Positions 46,701 to 60,000 are shown, counted from the stretch's first letter. The stretch: DNA of 64,000 nt from Amaranthus tricolor (GCF_026212465.1 NC_080059.1:11957329-12021328), one strand, 5' to 3'. The notes: a model not told the origin generated them from the letters alone. Program-made: numbers and translations.

Positions 46701-49700
46701 ATGAATGACTACGAAATAGTACTCCTATGCCCTCATATTTTCACTACAAAACAAAATAAAATTGCGATAAACAAAATAAAAATATAATAATCATTATTAT
46801 TATACCTAGTATATCCCGCTTATAGAAAATTATGGTCAGAGTTTGGGGAGAGAAGAAAGACGATAGCTCATATCCATAGAAGAGAGTGCGGTCAAAGAGA
46901 CACTCGGCTCGTGAAAATTCTTCAAAAAGAGAGTTTTTATAAATAATAATAAATTATATAAAATATAAAACGCAAATTTTCTAAGTGAATATGTTGCATT
47001 GTTAGTTGCATGTGCTTTGAATTTTAGTTGGTTGTTAGTAGGAAATTAAGACAATCATAAATAATATTGATGAAATTAATGTGTGAATGAGATGAAGACA
47101 TAATTATTAGGATGAGATTATGAAATGGAATGTGGATTCGTTATTCTATATAAACTTATATCAAAATCGATGTAATATAAATTGTACATTTGGTTATTCC
47201 GGCGGGTTTTGATTACAATATTTCAAATAATTAGTTTATATTTAGACCATTTTATTTATAAAATACCGTTAACATTTTAAAATTAAAAAAATATAGCAAA
47301 TCATATAAAAAAAATGTAGGAAAGAGGTTGTAGGAATTTCACAATATGAGAGTGAGAGAGAGTGAGAGAGATGGACCATGGAGGGGTAATATTCAGAACA
47401 TGGATGAGGGTGAGGGTGGGAAGATGAGATTTCATAAGATGGTTGCCTCTTGCCTGATTGTAAATGGAAGGCAGAATAGGTGAATGGAGATTTCATAAGT
47501 TATTAATTTGGTTGGAAATAGATTAAGATTAAATAATGGTAGATATAAAATTTAATAAGGTATAAAGTAGAAATAAAATAGGGATAAAGTAGATATTTAT
47601 ATAGTTATTTTATTGCAAAAAATGAAAATATAGCAAGTAATATAAAATTACCAAAAACAAAAATAAAAAATATAGTAAATAACATGAGACCGCGGTATTT
47701 CTCAAGAAAAGTTGTCTGAAAACCTCTTATTTACTTTTGGCAGAACCAAATCCAGAGGTTGATCTTGATAGTGTTACAGAATTAGAGCCGGAAATCAATG
47801 TAACTTTAGTTGATGATGACACCCAACAGCCGCAACAGGTACTTGATCTGTTACGTTATAATTGTAGCTAATAGTAAATTTAAAATAAAGTTATTACTTG
47901 ACAAAAATATGAGAAATAATTATTAAAATAATATTTAAAATAAGTCAGTGAAGACTATAAGCAATATAAAGCTGTTAAACTGAAATTAGTAAAGATATAT
48001 GAGGACCATAAGCGTTAATAAAATATTAAAACTAAGATAAATAAAATTAAAAATATACAAAATTTGTGATATAAAGTAGAAATATTTTTTAAAAAAATAA
48101 CAAATAAAATAATCCAAAATAATAAATAAGAACATCATTTTTCTAAAGAAAGAGTATTTGTTTTCCAAAAATTCTATCCATAAAATATGTTAAATGAGCG
48201 TGACCTTGAATAATTATATATTTTGATGAAACATTGTTAATTGATAGGGTGAGGGAAGGGTAGAAGAGGCGGACAATCAATCAACAAGTGAAGAAACTAA
48301 GGTATTATCTCATTCTCATCTTCCATATACAAGTGGAGTATTACATTTATTTACCCGCTAATTTTTTATATATTTGAATTTTATATGGTGTAAATTTAAA
48401 AGGACAAAGAAAATAATAATATATATATATATTGAAATACTTGATAAATGTTTTCAGTGTTATGAACGTAAAGTAAAGCAGTGGTCTAAAGGAAAGGAGG
48501 GAAATATACGTGCCTTGCTTTCAACTATGCAATATGTAAGTCTAAATAGTAATTATTGTCACCACATTTTTAGGAAAATATAATAAATGATGTATTAATT
48601 CATATAAAAATTAGCTAGTTGTCGTAAATAATTTAATATGAAGTTACATACAAGAAAAATAAGAAGCTTTTATCTTTTCCCACGTAAAAAGAAAACTATT
48701 TATTTTCAAAATCATCACAAATTAGCTCCAATTACAACTTCAAAGTACAAAGTAAGTTCATGTTTCAAAAAACGTTATATATCAAAGTTTTAATTGATGT
48801 CATAGTGGAATTTGTTCTTACTTGTTGGGACACATAGGGCCTTAATTTGATTAGTTGGACAATCGATAAAAGTTTATTTTATATGTAGTTTTATCTGAAA
48901 TAAAACTAGAATTTCAAAATATTTTTCCTTTTAATAACGCATGCTACCATATGCTCTTAAACTAGGTCCACCCAAAAATGTTTTCACCTTAATAGGAATA
49001 TATGTTAGTGTAAATTCACATTATGTGCATGGTAATAAATTTTCATCTTCAAATATACATTTCTATCACAAGTTTTCATTTACAAGTAAGGGACAAACAT
49101 TAGCTGATTTGGTAAAGTAAAATATTTAAGACGCACCATTGTCGATTACCATATCTAAAACGGTCTACAACACATGACCCTATTATTAGAGGTGTCCTAA
49201 AATACATTTTTATACTTATTGTTGGAGTTTGGTGACTTGAGAGCACCAGGGTGAGTGCTTGATGATGCATTGGAAACATAAAAGGTGTGTATGATGATAA
49301 GTAAGATCACAAGCATCTAGGAGATGCCTAGTCAAAGTGCTCGAACTAGGCAACTATGGGTAGAGTTGTGCCTTGAACGAAGTACTGAAGATCAGAACAC
49401 ACTAAATCCTTTTTTTTAAGCGCTTGTCCGAACATAAATTATGCTCAAATGAGCACTTCTTTGCAGTCAGCCTCTATTCCAGTCAAATTCTGTTTTTGCG
49501 ATTGCGTACCCCCTCATTTGCTGTGGGCCTCTTGTTCCAATCATTGACGTATGTCACCTAGTATGAATATTTGTGAACGCATTCAAATCTATATTGATTC
49601 TAACCCTAAACAAATAACCTACCTTCTAGATTTTCTTTTTCTAGTGTAATACTTCATTGTAAGAGTTCTTGAAGAACTCCATTAATTTTCTCCACTTAAA

Positions 49701-51839
49701 TCGTAAGAACTTGTAAGATAAAATTAACACAATTTACAAGACGGCCCAGATAAGAGGTTGTTATACATATATATATATATTATAATTCGATGTGCTTTCA
49801 GATACTTTGGGCAGATAGCGGATGGAAGCCGATACCACTTGCGGAAATAATAGAAGCAAATGCAGTGAAAAAAGCATACCAAAGAGCATTATTATGTTTG
49901 CACCCTGATAAACTCCAACAAAAAGGTGCTACTCCATATCAAAAGGTCATTGCTCAAAAGCTTTTTGATATTCTGCAGGTATATCTAATTTCTCAAACAC
50001 CTTCATTATTCATCACATGCATTTTTTTCATATTTTTGAGATTTTACTTCATCATATTCATACTCCCTATATTCATACTACTTACTTCCTCCCTTCTGAA
50101 ATACTTGTTATATTATATTTATTAATCTATTCATCTTTCAAGCTTATTTTATATATTGCGGCTAATGTGTAAGAATAAAATATAATCAAACAACATCTTG
50201 TTTGGATCGTCTAACTACATACTTTCATAATATTGACTTTTTATAACTTTTAGTTGTGCTTAGTTTAGTATATAAATGATCAAAATAAGACATTAAATCG
50301 CGTAAAAAGGTCAAATGTAGCAAGTATAATGGAAGGAAAGAAGTATGTAAATTAAAGTTGAATTTTCTTCATTTGTATAGTTTTGATGGAATGTTTTGCC
50401 TAAGTAGAGCTAAAAAAGAAAAATATTCCAATTTTGTTGCTCACTTAAAATTTTTTCTCAAAGTAGTGTTTATGTATAAGAGATATGTCACTAACCTATT
50501 TTAATTTTGATTTGGATCCTTCAAACATTAATGATAACCAAAATAATAGTAGGTTTATGTAGAAATAAAAAAGAAAAACAATAATATTCTAATGCTCACT
50601 AAAATTTATTTTTCAAAATAAATTTTAATATTGGAAAGAAGTTTAACTCATTTATCTTTATTTGATTTAGAGGCTTTAAACCTAAAAATAAAACCGGCAA
50701 AATAATTAGCATACACATAGTATCACATGTGGCTAGATAGAATTAATTATGATACAATAATATATATGTAATACAACAAAGAATTAAACGTCACCTTTTT
50801 TTCTTTAGATATAATAAAAAAATATCATGAAATTAAATAGGTTAGGGGAATTTGGAAAAAAAATTATTTAGGATTACATGGGTTATTTAGGACGACTAAA
50901 AAGAGTTATTGTCCCAATATAAACAAGGAAAATTTGTAAAAAAATATTCAATTATTATTTATCTGCATTAAATATAATTCATAATAGGGATTAACTCAAA
51001 ATAATCTATATTATTGAAGTGATATTCTTAAAATATTCCAAACTATTTTTCTACTATAATAATCGAGAGCATTTTGAGAAGATGCATAAAAACTTTAGGT
51101 CATTAATCATTATGAGAACTGAGAAGGGTACACCAATTGTAAGAAAAATTTTGAGTTAACCCATACTAAGGATTATTTTGAGTAGATGAGTCAGGATAAA
51201 AACTATACTTTTAGTAATTTTTTCCAACAATAAATCAACGTCCAACAATAAAATTATATCTATAATTTTTCTACTTTAGTTTACTCTGCTCTAAGTCTCA
51301 AATGTATCAAGTATTTGTGGCTAGATATAGGTGTATCAAGTGAAGCGATCTTTGCTTTTTTTTCTCGTCAATTAAAGATATTTTCGAACATTTTTTAATT
51401 CCTCAAAAAATATATTTCTTCTATTAATTTAGTTTACATTGAGGTTTGGAGGCTCCAGGCTAAAAATAAAGTAGCTCAATACCATGCCTCATTTACATGA
51501 ACACTACTTTGACAAATATTTTTTAATAAGCATTAAAGTTGGAATTTTTTTCTTTCTTAACTCTATATAAACAAATCATTCGTTTTGATTAGTGATACCT
51601 AACCCTAACCTTCCTCGCCTAGCCTACCCTAGGGTGTAATTAAATTTTTTAAAAATTTTCAATGTTTTTAATAATTTGTAAAATTTTAAATAATTAATCC
51701 AAACATTTTTGGTGTGTTAATTGTGGGTTCTGTTTATTTTAAACAAAAATATTATATAGTGATAGATGGTACTTCTATTTAAGGAATTTTAATTATGCAG
51801 GAGGCTTGGGAGCAGTTTAATGCCATTGGACTTCTATAA
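40769..51839 (+). CDS. JAC1: Auxilin-like J-domain protein, JAC1 (chloroplast accumulation response) type
   Basis: Nine exons: 40769-41181, 43349-43938, 45677-45942, 46546-46612, 47744-47838, 48248-48301, 48458-48535, 49802-49978 and 51801-51839. Phases close and give 592 residues. The N-terminus carries FDFSDVFGGPPR and FFDDIFGGD, short acidic/aromatic motifs seen in auxilin-related proteins, then a long Ser-rich, probably disordered middle part. The C-terminal 95 residues are the J domain: QWSKGKEGNIRALLSTMQYI, LWADSGWKPIPL, KKAYQRALLCLHPDKLQQKG with HPD at 555-557, and a closing EAWEQFNAIG. Auxilin J domains recruit Hsc70 to clathrin coats; JAC1 in Arabidopsis is needed for chloroplast accumulation under weak blue light and acts in the cytosol. 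The close paralog group (At1g30280 type) is the main alternative; the C-terminal sequence fits JAC1 better. A four-codon upstream reading frame ends five bases before the start codon. Confidence 0.87.
41182..43348 (+). other. JAC1 intron 1
   Basis: 2.2 kb phase 2 intron, very AT-rich, with a strong hairpin element at 42139-42410. No gene seen. Confidence 0.8.
42139..42410. mobile_element. Hairpin MITE with arms of about 100 bases
   Basis: The left half from AATAATTTAAAAATTACAGT onward is matched for about 100 bases by the complement of the right half, with shared blocks CTTAAAGTTTAATATTTTT, GAATTACAGCCA and CAAAGTAT and a loop of roughly 50-60 bases. A broken copy of the left part lies at 51999-52177. 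Confidence 0.75.
43998..44653. mobile_element. Stowaway-like MITE interrupted by another
   Basis: Outer ends CTCCCTCTGTTTCTTCATGA and CTTCAAGTAACTTAGGGAG are inverted repeats flanked by TA. It is split by the inner element at 44064-44303. Confidence 0.7.
44064..44303. mobile_element. Inner Stowaway-like MITE
   Basis: Ends CTCCCTCCTATTCATTGATT and ACCTATAAATAGGAAGGAG with TA on both sides (44062-44063 and 44304-44305). Length 240 bases, inserted into the element around it. Confidence 0.75.
44719..45052. mobile_element. MITE carrying eight 20-bp tandem units
   Basis: Ends TAGGTCATGTTTAGTTCAAC and GTTGAACTAAATAGGGCTTA are inverted repeats. From 44841 to 45000 eight units of exactly 20 bases (RTAACTGATTTTTACTWATT type) follow each other. 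Confidence 0.75.
45943..46545 (+). other. JAC1 intron 3 with a degenerate direct duplication
   Basis: About 45985-46175 and 46278-46472 are diverged direct repeats sharing TTCATCACATAAT, GTGGGC/GTGGCC-like blocks, TTGACTTRCATATA and ATTATATGCAAGT. Possibly two remnants of one element. Confidence 0.6.
46613..47743 (+). other. JAC1 intron 4
   Basis: 1.1 kb phase 1 intron. Its right half (about 47340-47690) is a diverged copy of the repeat at 39480-40092, with GGATGAGGGTGAGGGTGGG. No gene seen. Confidence 0.7.
47839..48247 (+). other. JAC1 intron 5
   Basis: 0.4 kb AT-rich intron. Wording such as GAGGACCATAAGCGTTAATA recalls the interior of the Stowaway-like element in intron 2, so it may be a decayed relative. 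No gene. Confidence 0.5.
48536..49801 (+). other. JAC1 intron 7
   Basis: 1.27 kb AT-rich phase 0 intron. The stretch 49230-49560 is GC-richer and may be an old insertion, but I cannot name it. No gene seen. Confidence 0.65.
49979..51800 (+). other. JAC1 intron 8
   Basis: 1.8 kb phase 0 intron with a Stowaway-like MITE at 50085-50343; otherwise AT-rich without recognisable elements. Confidence 0.75.
50085..50343. mobile_element. Stowaway-like MITE in JAC1 intron 8
   Basis: Ends CTTCCTCCCTTCTGAAATAC and CAAGTATAATGGAAGGAAAG (continuing AAG) are imperfect inverted repeats with TA on both sides. Confidence 0.6.
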
Positions 51840-52317
51840 GAGGTGAAAATGAGCGTATATATTTATTATATTTTGGTTCATGAAAAGTGAAAGTTCTCAT
51901 ATAATAATTTTGTTGATCATGAATGTATTGCGTAAATACTTTTTGAAATTCTTGCAATGTGTAGATGGTATAATTTTTTTTCTAAAAATAAATATTTATG
52001 AATTACAGACTTAAAGTTTAGCAGTTTTGCAAATTACAATTTTAATGTTTATTTTTTGCGAATTATACAGTCATCAAAGTATTAAAATTTACAGGTTTAG
52101 GCCAAAAACAGAAAACTCCGACCACTTAACTTAATCCTGTATTTTGGCCTGAATTTGTAAACTTTAAAACTTTGTTCGCTCTTACTAACAGTGAATAAAA
52201 GGGAGATAAAGTCATAGCTTGTTTGTTGTTAATAGTAGAGAACAAATAAATCTGACTTTCTTTTTGACCAGTTTTTTTGGTTTGGTGTTAGTAACAACGA
52301 ACACACTGAAATTCAAC

Positions 52318-52640
52318 TTTGATATAAAGACACTTATTTCGGGAATTAAAATTCTTCGAAACTTATTTTGGGAATTTTTTTTATAATTAGCTTATTTTTT
52401 CAATTTTTCGCTAAGAATGACTTATCATTTTGAGCCCATGAGGACTCAAATATGGCTTGACATTTGAGAAAATTTTCCAAAATAAGATTTATTTCTAAAA
52501 AATTTTCCAAAATAAGCATCTTCTATTCCAATTCTGTGGTATACTAATGTGAAAATTTGAAACAAATAAGTAATTTTAACAAAAAATATATAAAAAAAAC
52601 TTCGGGTAAACTTAATTTCAAAAATAAGTGTCTTTATGTC
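52318..52640. repeat. Foldback repeat (AAAGACACTTATTT ends)
   Basis: ATAAAGACACTTATTTCGGG on the left is mirrored by the complement of AAAAATAAGTGTCTTTAT on the right. A related end recurs at 54300-54335 (AAACAAGTGTCTTTG). The flanks share ACTAACAGYGAA and GTCATARC words in direct order, suggesting a larger, decayed element. Confidence 0.5.
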
Positions 52641-52892
52641 TGAGCCTAAGGTAGGTTTGTTGCAGTTACTAACAGCGAACAAAAAAATCGGTCAAAAACT
52701 GCGAACAAAAGGAAAATAATGTCATAACGTTAGATGGGACAAAAAATAAAAATTATATTTATTCACGATTATTAACTCTATTCTAAGTATATTTTATAAT
52801 TCATATTCAATTTAGCTTTATAATTCCATACTCAATTCGTTACCAAAGGATAATGAATACCTTTACTTTGTTTTCAATGGAGTATTATTTAG

Positions 52893-53337
52893 AGGGTGTT
52901 TGGTATTAGATATAAAAATGTAATGAAAATGAAATTTATTAAAAGGAGTAATAGTATTTTTAAGTGCTATTATTAATTATTGTTTGGTATAAAAAAGGTA
53001 AGAGAATGAAAAAAAACAGAAGGCATAAACGCATCATCAATGTCATTTTCTTAAAACTAGACTTTACAACATCCCACTACCTCATAAACCACCATTGAAG
53101 AGCATGAGAGGAGGAGGAAGATGATAATTTGAAGCTTATAAAGACGCATTATTATAGAGGAGAAGAAAAGGAAATTGTTACCCATCGCAATCCATTGAAA
53201 ACAAAGTAAAGGTATTCATTATCCTTTGGTAACGAATTGAGTTAACCCAATCTCATACTAAACAATTACTAATGTAATGATTAAGTGAATCTCTTACATA
53301 GACTTAGATTAACTCATACCAAATGCCCCTTAAAGTT
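52893..53337. mobile_element. hAT-like MITE (AGGGTGTTTGGTAT ends)
   Basis: GGGTGTTTGGTATTAG on the left and TCATACCAAATGCCCC on the right are short inverted repeats of the same style as the element at 38411-38770. No coding capacity. Confidence 0.5.
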
Positions 53338-55585
53338 TATAAATGTGTTTGCATAGAAAGACTTAGGAATCAAAAGTTTCTAAGATGCCCTCTATAAAGG
53401 TATAGGATTCTCTTAATTATTTTTCTCAATTACCCATTCTAAAATTTTGACATCTATGATAGAATCAAAAATAAAATCTCAAAATTCCCCCTATTTTCCT
53501 CTATCAAGCAATTCTAACCATTAGATTTGAGTAATGGACCCTCCATTACATTTTTGGCCCTTTTGGTAGGTAATAATAAACGGTGGAATGGAAATGGAAA
53601 ATTCGTGTAATTTTAGTTGAAAAATCTCTTGGCTACGTTGATGGCCATGTTTGTCCAAATCCAATCATCTCATTTTCTTCATAAAATTCATTTCCATGCA
53701 TTACCATTGGAAGAGGTGGTATTAGGTAGTAACGGAAATTTGTAAACAAAAAAGTTTTTTTTGATCAAAGTTTCATTTAAATCATTCTCATTACCACCAT
53801 TTAGTACCACTAACCAAACGGATCGTTCAAGTAATGGAGAGGATCCTAACTCCTATAAAGCCCCTTAAGTAGGTTGACTAATGCAAATGAATATTGCCTA
53901 TGTGAATTTGATTTTGTACTTTCATCATACTACCTAATCAAGTGCAATTAGTATGCTAGGCTAATGGGCACATCTATCATACACACTCGCCTCTTAAATG
54001 GTTTGAGATAGTCAAGTGACCCCATCCTAACTACGTCATGGAAATATGGCTTGCATTAGTTAATTTCGTTTGACTACCATACCAATCGGTCACTTCAAAA
54101 GATGGATCATCGCGTTGTGCACGATAGAGACTACCCGTGTGACAAGATAAACTAGACGAAGTAGGGTATGTACTATGTAGGAATACATGTTTTCGTAATA
54201 CCACAGACCGGAAATGCAGTATGGTTGTTAAATTCACAGTCACATGGAACATTGAAATACACAGATTTCTTTTAATAAAAAACTAAAAAAATTAAGTTTG
54301 ATCTTAAAGTAATTTTCAAAACAAGTGTCTTTGTCCAAACCTATAATCAGGGCTTGTTCGTTGTTACTGACAACAAATAAGAGAAGAATATGCTAAAAAG
54401 AAAAAAAAATTATCACTATTTTGCTTGCAGGTAACAGGCTAACAGTGAACAAAAGAAAAAACAAATCATAATTTTTTTAAAGAAATAAACTTCCTTTTTT
54501 GTTTTTCTTTGAAGTACTACATTGTTGGATTAAAGAAATCTAAATACAAATTTCTAAAAAAAAAAGTTCACAAGAGATTTGACTTCATACTAAGTGAAAT
54601 TTCCCAACTTTCCACGAAAAAAAAAATTTGTTATAGCAAGTTACTTTCAAATTTCAATGAATACAACCTTTCATAGGAAGAAGAACCAGTATAAGTCCAA
54701 GACTAGTATGCTTCTAACTATACACTTGAGACAGGTTAATGCCAGTATAACACTGTGATAGTCAATCTAATGAGTTAGTACAAGATACATGCCTGGGAAA
54801 AGCATAATCGAGTTCAAAACCCCGAAACACCCTTTCGAAACTCAATTCTATGAAGCTCTCAATTGCCTATTTCACCTCCACTCGAGGGTCCTGCAACCTA
54901 AAAAAATGCTTTATATCTCGCTTGTACAATCATTCTTTCGCTACCTGGTTAAAATAACATCGACGTTCTTTTCTGCATAAGATGATTTCCTGGATGCTCG
55001 GTAAAAATCAAAACGAAAAGACTAACCCTCACTAAACTTACAAGAAATGAGGCTTTTTCACTAAGAAGTCCGGGATCTCCCAGCCCTCGGGGTGATGGGA
55101 GAGAACTGTTAACGAGCGCTTGCTTGACATCTCTCAACCAAAATATCATCGGAAACCCAAAATTTTGCACATTCTCTTTAGAGGACATTGTGAATGCACT
55201 AACAAGTTAATGTATATATTCCTCTTTTTCCTCATATAACTTCTTTAAACAAACACAAGACAATGAATATAGGCGAACCGAAATTATCTTTGACACAAAA
55301 AACCTGCAGGAACACGAGAAAGTTGCTTCAGATTTACTGTAAGCACAACAGTTTAAAGGAATTGACACTTGCAACTGTAACAGAACCCCAGGATAGCCTT
55401 TATAATTTCAGTACAAGAATGGGAAGGTGACTTTAGTATATGAATATACATCACATATATCACACACATGGTTCCCGTAAATCTGCGAGTATATATCCAA
55501 TGGCTGCAGTGGCCATACACTCATCATAAACATTAATCAGAATAACCGAAGTTAGGAATCAATTGGGGAGGCCATGAAAATATAT

Positions 55586-56988
55586 TCAATCGTTTTTCTG
55601 ATGTAAAGCACTACGCGGGCTATTATTACCATTGAGCGTGGCGTGATATATCCTTTTCTCAGGCAATCCAATATCTGATTGTATCAAATTACCCTGCACA
55701 AAAACATAAATATCATAAGAAACATATACTTTCCACGATGAGGATATAGAATGTCACGATTTGCATCATCAACGATGTTTCACATTCAGAAAATTAGTAG
55801 GAAGTAGGAACTAAAAGTGTAACAATATGAACAGATGCTCATAGAGTAACATATCAGATCTCATGATTCAATACATGAGAAGTATATAATTATAAGAAAC
55901 TCCTTCCGTCACCATAATTACTTAACCTACTTTCCTACTAAAGGACCCTCTGGAGCCACCATTTTTCTCTTCAATTCTCCTTCAAAAAAGATTTACCCAG
56001 CTAACTCCTAAAACAATACACATCTACTACTACAAGTAAAATTGTAAATACAGTATTCATTTCCATGCACGTCAAATCCAGCTCTTGATATATACTTCCT
56101 CAGTTTTTTTTTTATTTCAATATTTTCTTCTTTCAATGTGAGATGAACATAAATAAACCTTAGTTTACTCTATTCTTATCAAGAGGAGAAAATTGTGGAA
56201 AGTACAACCACTATCAAAACAATTGCAGAAAAACAAAAAATAGACAACTATTAAGAGTATGAACTGTTGCAAAAATATAAGATGTGAGGGCATGGAGAAG
56301 AGAGAAAAATATGAAAAGTTCAGAAAAGATGGTTGGAGTGTATAGTCAAGAATCGTTATAAAATCTATTGGCTTTAATCATGGACCAATATGATTTTACC
56401 CCATTCATATGTGAGCAAACTGCTCCCCAAATAGGTATTGTAATCAATTGTTGCAAACTAGGGTTGTTGCAAACTAGAAATAACATCCCATGGTAGTTTG
56501 TCATATAAATATTCAAGTCAAAAAAAATAAAACTAAATTGGTTCTCGAAAATACTTAGACATCTTCTCAAACCATGTTCTATCAAGTATGACCGTTTGCC
56601 ACAACTTCATAGTATGGTTCATAAGCTTAAGCTCTCTTTAGTTAGAATAAAGAAAAGATAAAAATTTAAAAAGAATATATATATATATAGGATTTGGATC
56701 TTGTGAAAACCAATTAAAGTGGTGAAAACTGTACATAAAAGCTTATATGGTATACATATTTAGGTGGCAGTTGTGTAAATAATTGGACATTTTTTAAATG
56801 GTGTACAAATATGCTTAAAAGGTGTACATATTTAGATGGCATTTCTGTAAATAATATGAACTTTTTCCTTCACAAAAATATGTACACCGTATAAGATAAT
56901 ATGTACCTCTTTTACAACAATACGTATACCATATAAACTTTGTCTGGTTTTCAGTTTTCACCACTTCAAGTGCTTTCATTTGATCCTG

Positions 56989-57023
<35 letters not shown>

Positions 57024-60000
57024 AGATGTAGGATCAAATAAGAAGGATTTAAAAATGAGAAGGGTGAAAAGGATTTTTGTTTGATTTTGTTTGGTTACTA
57101 TATGTACAAAAAAGGATACTATGTTATAAATTAAGAACATTTTAAAAATTATTTCATAGTTACCTTTCTGTGTAACAGTTACTTCTACAATTATGAGTTT
57201 TTGGCTCAATTGTGACCATTGATTTTTTTTTATTTTAGTGAAATCAAGGGTGTAGAGTCCTTCTTACCCTTTTCATTTTCAATCCCTTCTCATTGAATCC
57301 CTCCCCTATATATATATATTAGGTAGTTGACAAATTTCCCAATATCAATGCATCAGTTGGTAGCACAATACTTTCACAACAATGACAGGGTGATTTGTTA
57401 AAATTGATTGGCTTTACCAGAGTCCCCCTATCACTGTCACTATGATGAAGTAACTCATGGAAAGACTTAAATAAATTTTCAGTGAGCTGAAGCTTTAAGA
57501 TTTATTCAGGGTGAGAACTTGGTAATCGTTTCAAGCAAAAAAAAGATTTATATCCTTCTACTTATAATTTCTTGTTTGCTTAATACTGCTAATGGAGTAT
57601 TAAATTCAAAAAAGTCAATGGAATAAAGTGTATGTACAGAAACGAATTGAATAATACAGATACACATTAATGAAAGATGAATAAAGAGGCTCCCCACTCT
57701 CTACAAGCTTTTCCAAATGATATCAGCCCAATATCCCTAGCTTCGCTAAAAAACAATCTCCCAAATCCATCAATTTTAATTACTCATTAGTAAACGACTT
57801 TCAGCATCACCTTTGTCGTCTTTTCAATTGGTCCTCCTGTATTAAATTAGGAAATGATTCTCTTTTTTCACCAAAGAAATTATCGTTCTATCAAGCCCTT
57901 GTATATGGTTTTTCCATGCTTGAGCATGAGCAACACTAATTGACAGTCTATCTATGTTACCTACACAGTACTAAATTCTAGTGCAGGGTAGCTTCAACCC
58001 CTTGTGCATCAATCGACCCTTTTTAATCTGTTTCTCATAAACAATGAGGAGCCAGCCTAGGGCATCATCAGTATGTTTTTGCTAATGGCTATTTATGGTT
58101 CAGCTAGTTCTGTAATCTAGAATAGTTTAATTTAGTTTTACAAGTGCGATATTGAGTTTTCAGTTATGGTTAGTGTTTACTTTATCATTTTCTGGACTTG
58201 GCTAATTCTCTTCCATTGAAGTTTATTCATCAAATTAGGGCCACAGTGTGGGTTTCTTTGTACTCTTTAACCTCCTTTATCATGTCGGAATATCTACAAT
58301 ATATCGAAAGATCTATAATGTACTCCCCCAAGGTTGAAAGGCTCTCTTCTTGAGCCAACTCCCTATTAACATTTCTTCATCACCAAGGGTGGTTCAAAGA
58401 GTTGTAATTGGGCTACCAAGGTGGCTAACTGAATTGTTGCGAAGATGCATAATTTTCATTCACATTGAAAACTAGAGCTTGACTGAATAAAAGTCAATAA
58501 TACTCAATAACAAATTCAGAAATAGAAAAGTCAAAATAATTGACAATCTATATCTAATTAATCCTATAGGCCATAGATATTAGATGAGTCAAGATACTTC
58601 ATATTAGAACAAATACTTAGCTCTACTAAAAGGTCACAAAGATAAGAATACCTCGTTAGCCATCAGCTTCCGTACATTATTGGCATATAATTTAGGATTA
58701 TCTTTCTCTTCCTTCGATGGATAGTAGATAGGCAACCTCATCACCTCCATAAAGTTTACAAATTGACACAGGAGTAAAATCACATGCCTTACCTGCAATT
58801 AAGATATCCATTTAAAAATGAGAGTGAAACCCTCAAATGAGGCATACAATTATGCTTTGCAAAAGACACTCACTCCAGATATCGAGTCCCAGGCAGGACT
58901 AAATCTTTTATATGGATATCTTAGGATTACAGGATGAACCGGAGCTCCTGCTATGAAAGCACCAGTTTTGAATGGAAGAAGGAAGTCTCCATTTGTAGTT
59001 GTCCCCTCTGCAAAAGTTGCAGTCCATCAATTGCATTGAAATTGAAAATAAAAATTATAAACAGAATATGCATAACAAAGATAAAAGCACATGCAGCATA
59101 GTAAATCAAGATCATAGAAGCTGAAGCATCTTAGATACATGCTAGGCTACTAGCCACCATTCCAACAGAAGACTTCTACCTTGGTTTAGGCAGGGTTTGA
59201 TTCTCATTCAGGATTTTCAAGGGTTGAAGAAGAATGATTTTGAGACATGAGATGGCCTTGGCACCAAGTAGATCCGCCCAAGGACGTTAACAGTGAAAAC
59301 CTCCCCCGAAAAAAGAAAATGGAAAGATAAACAAAAATAGAAAAAGAAAGAAAAACAACATGGCATGGCTGTATATTATTAACAAGCATTGCAATCAGCA
59401 AGCATTTACGATTTTACAACTAAAGTTACAATATCAAAAGCAGCTTAATATTCTAAACAGCAGATGGCAAGGTGTGTTCAATGAGAAAAAAAAGGCAATT
59501 TCTACAAAATAAATTCATACTGCTAAGTGCTAACCAACTTTAAAACAAACATGAAAGTACAGTTGTTGGGCGTCTTTCCCATGACTAATAAGCTCAACTA
59601 AACTCAACAAAATGAAATGGGTGAAGCTGAACTCAAAGGGATATTACGGAATCAATAATTTTTTTAGTGAATAGTGACATGTCCGGGTAAAAATGATAAA
59701 CATTGGACAGATTGAAGGTGAATTTATAGTAATTGGGTAGAACAGGCTATTGACTTCATCACACAGCAATGGTAATTCTTGGACAATGAGCAAAAGACCC
59801 AACATTGTAGTGTATAGTTGGTTACTACCAAGAGCTCTAACTCACATTTTATTGCATATTTATATTTAGAAGCACTGCACTGCCCAATAATGAAAATTAA
59901 AACCAATGTTCTCCATAAGTGTTTCCAATCTAACCAGAATTAGAATAATTATATAAGTTGGAATAAAGAGATAAACCTGGAAAAATCAACATCAATGGAG

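Larger units (their letters stand above)
51840..55585. other. Convergent spacer between JAC1 and LPEAT1, repeat-rich
   Basis: 3.7 kb with a broken hairpin-MITE copy (51999-52177), a foldback stretch (about 52318-52640), a perfect 52-base inverted repeat (52830-52881 with 53191-53242) and a hAT-like MITE (about 52893-53337). Frames of 63-79 codons at 54789-55188 on both strands look accidental. The last part probably includes the LPEAT1 3' untranslated region. Confidence 0.65.
55694..58651 (-). other. LPEAT1 intron 7
   Basis: 3 kb phase 0 intron. Two elements sit in a TA microsatellite (56690-57306). At 55902 a lone Stowaway-like end (CTCCTTCCGTCACCATAATT) is seen. No gene. Confidence 0.75.

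Noticed and set aside
48374..48583. Frame of 69 codons spanning JAC1 exon 7
   Set aside because: Only 48458-48535 is exon; the ends are intron read-through.
54789..55188. Overlapping frames of 63 and 79 codons on opposite strands past the LPEAT1 gene
   Set aside because: No recognisable motif, no splice partner and no codon-like composition. The minus-strand one starts with MSSKENVQNF but matches no family I know.
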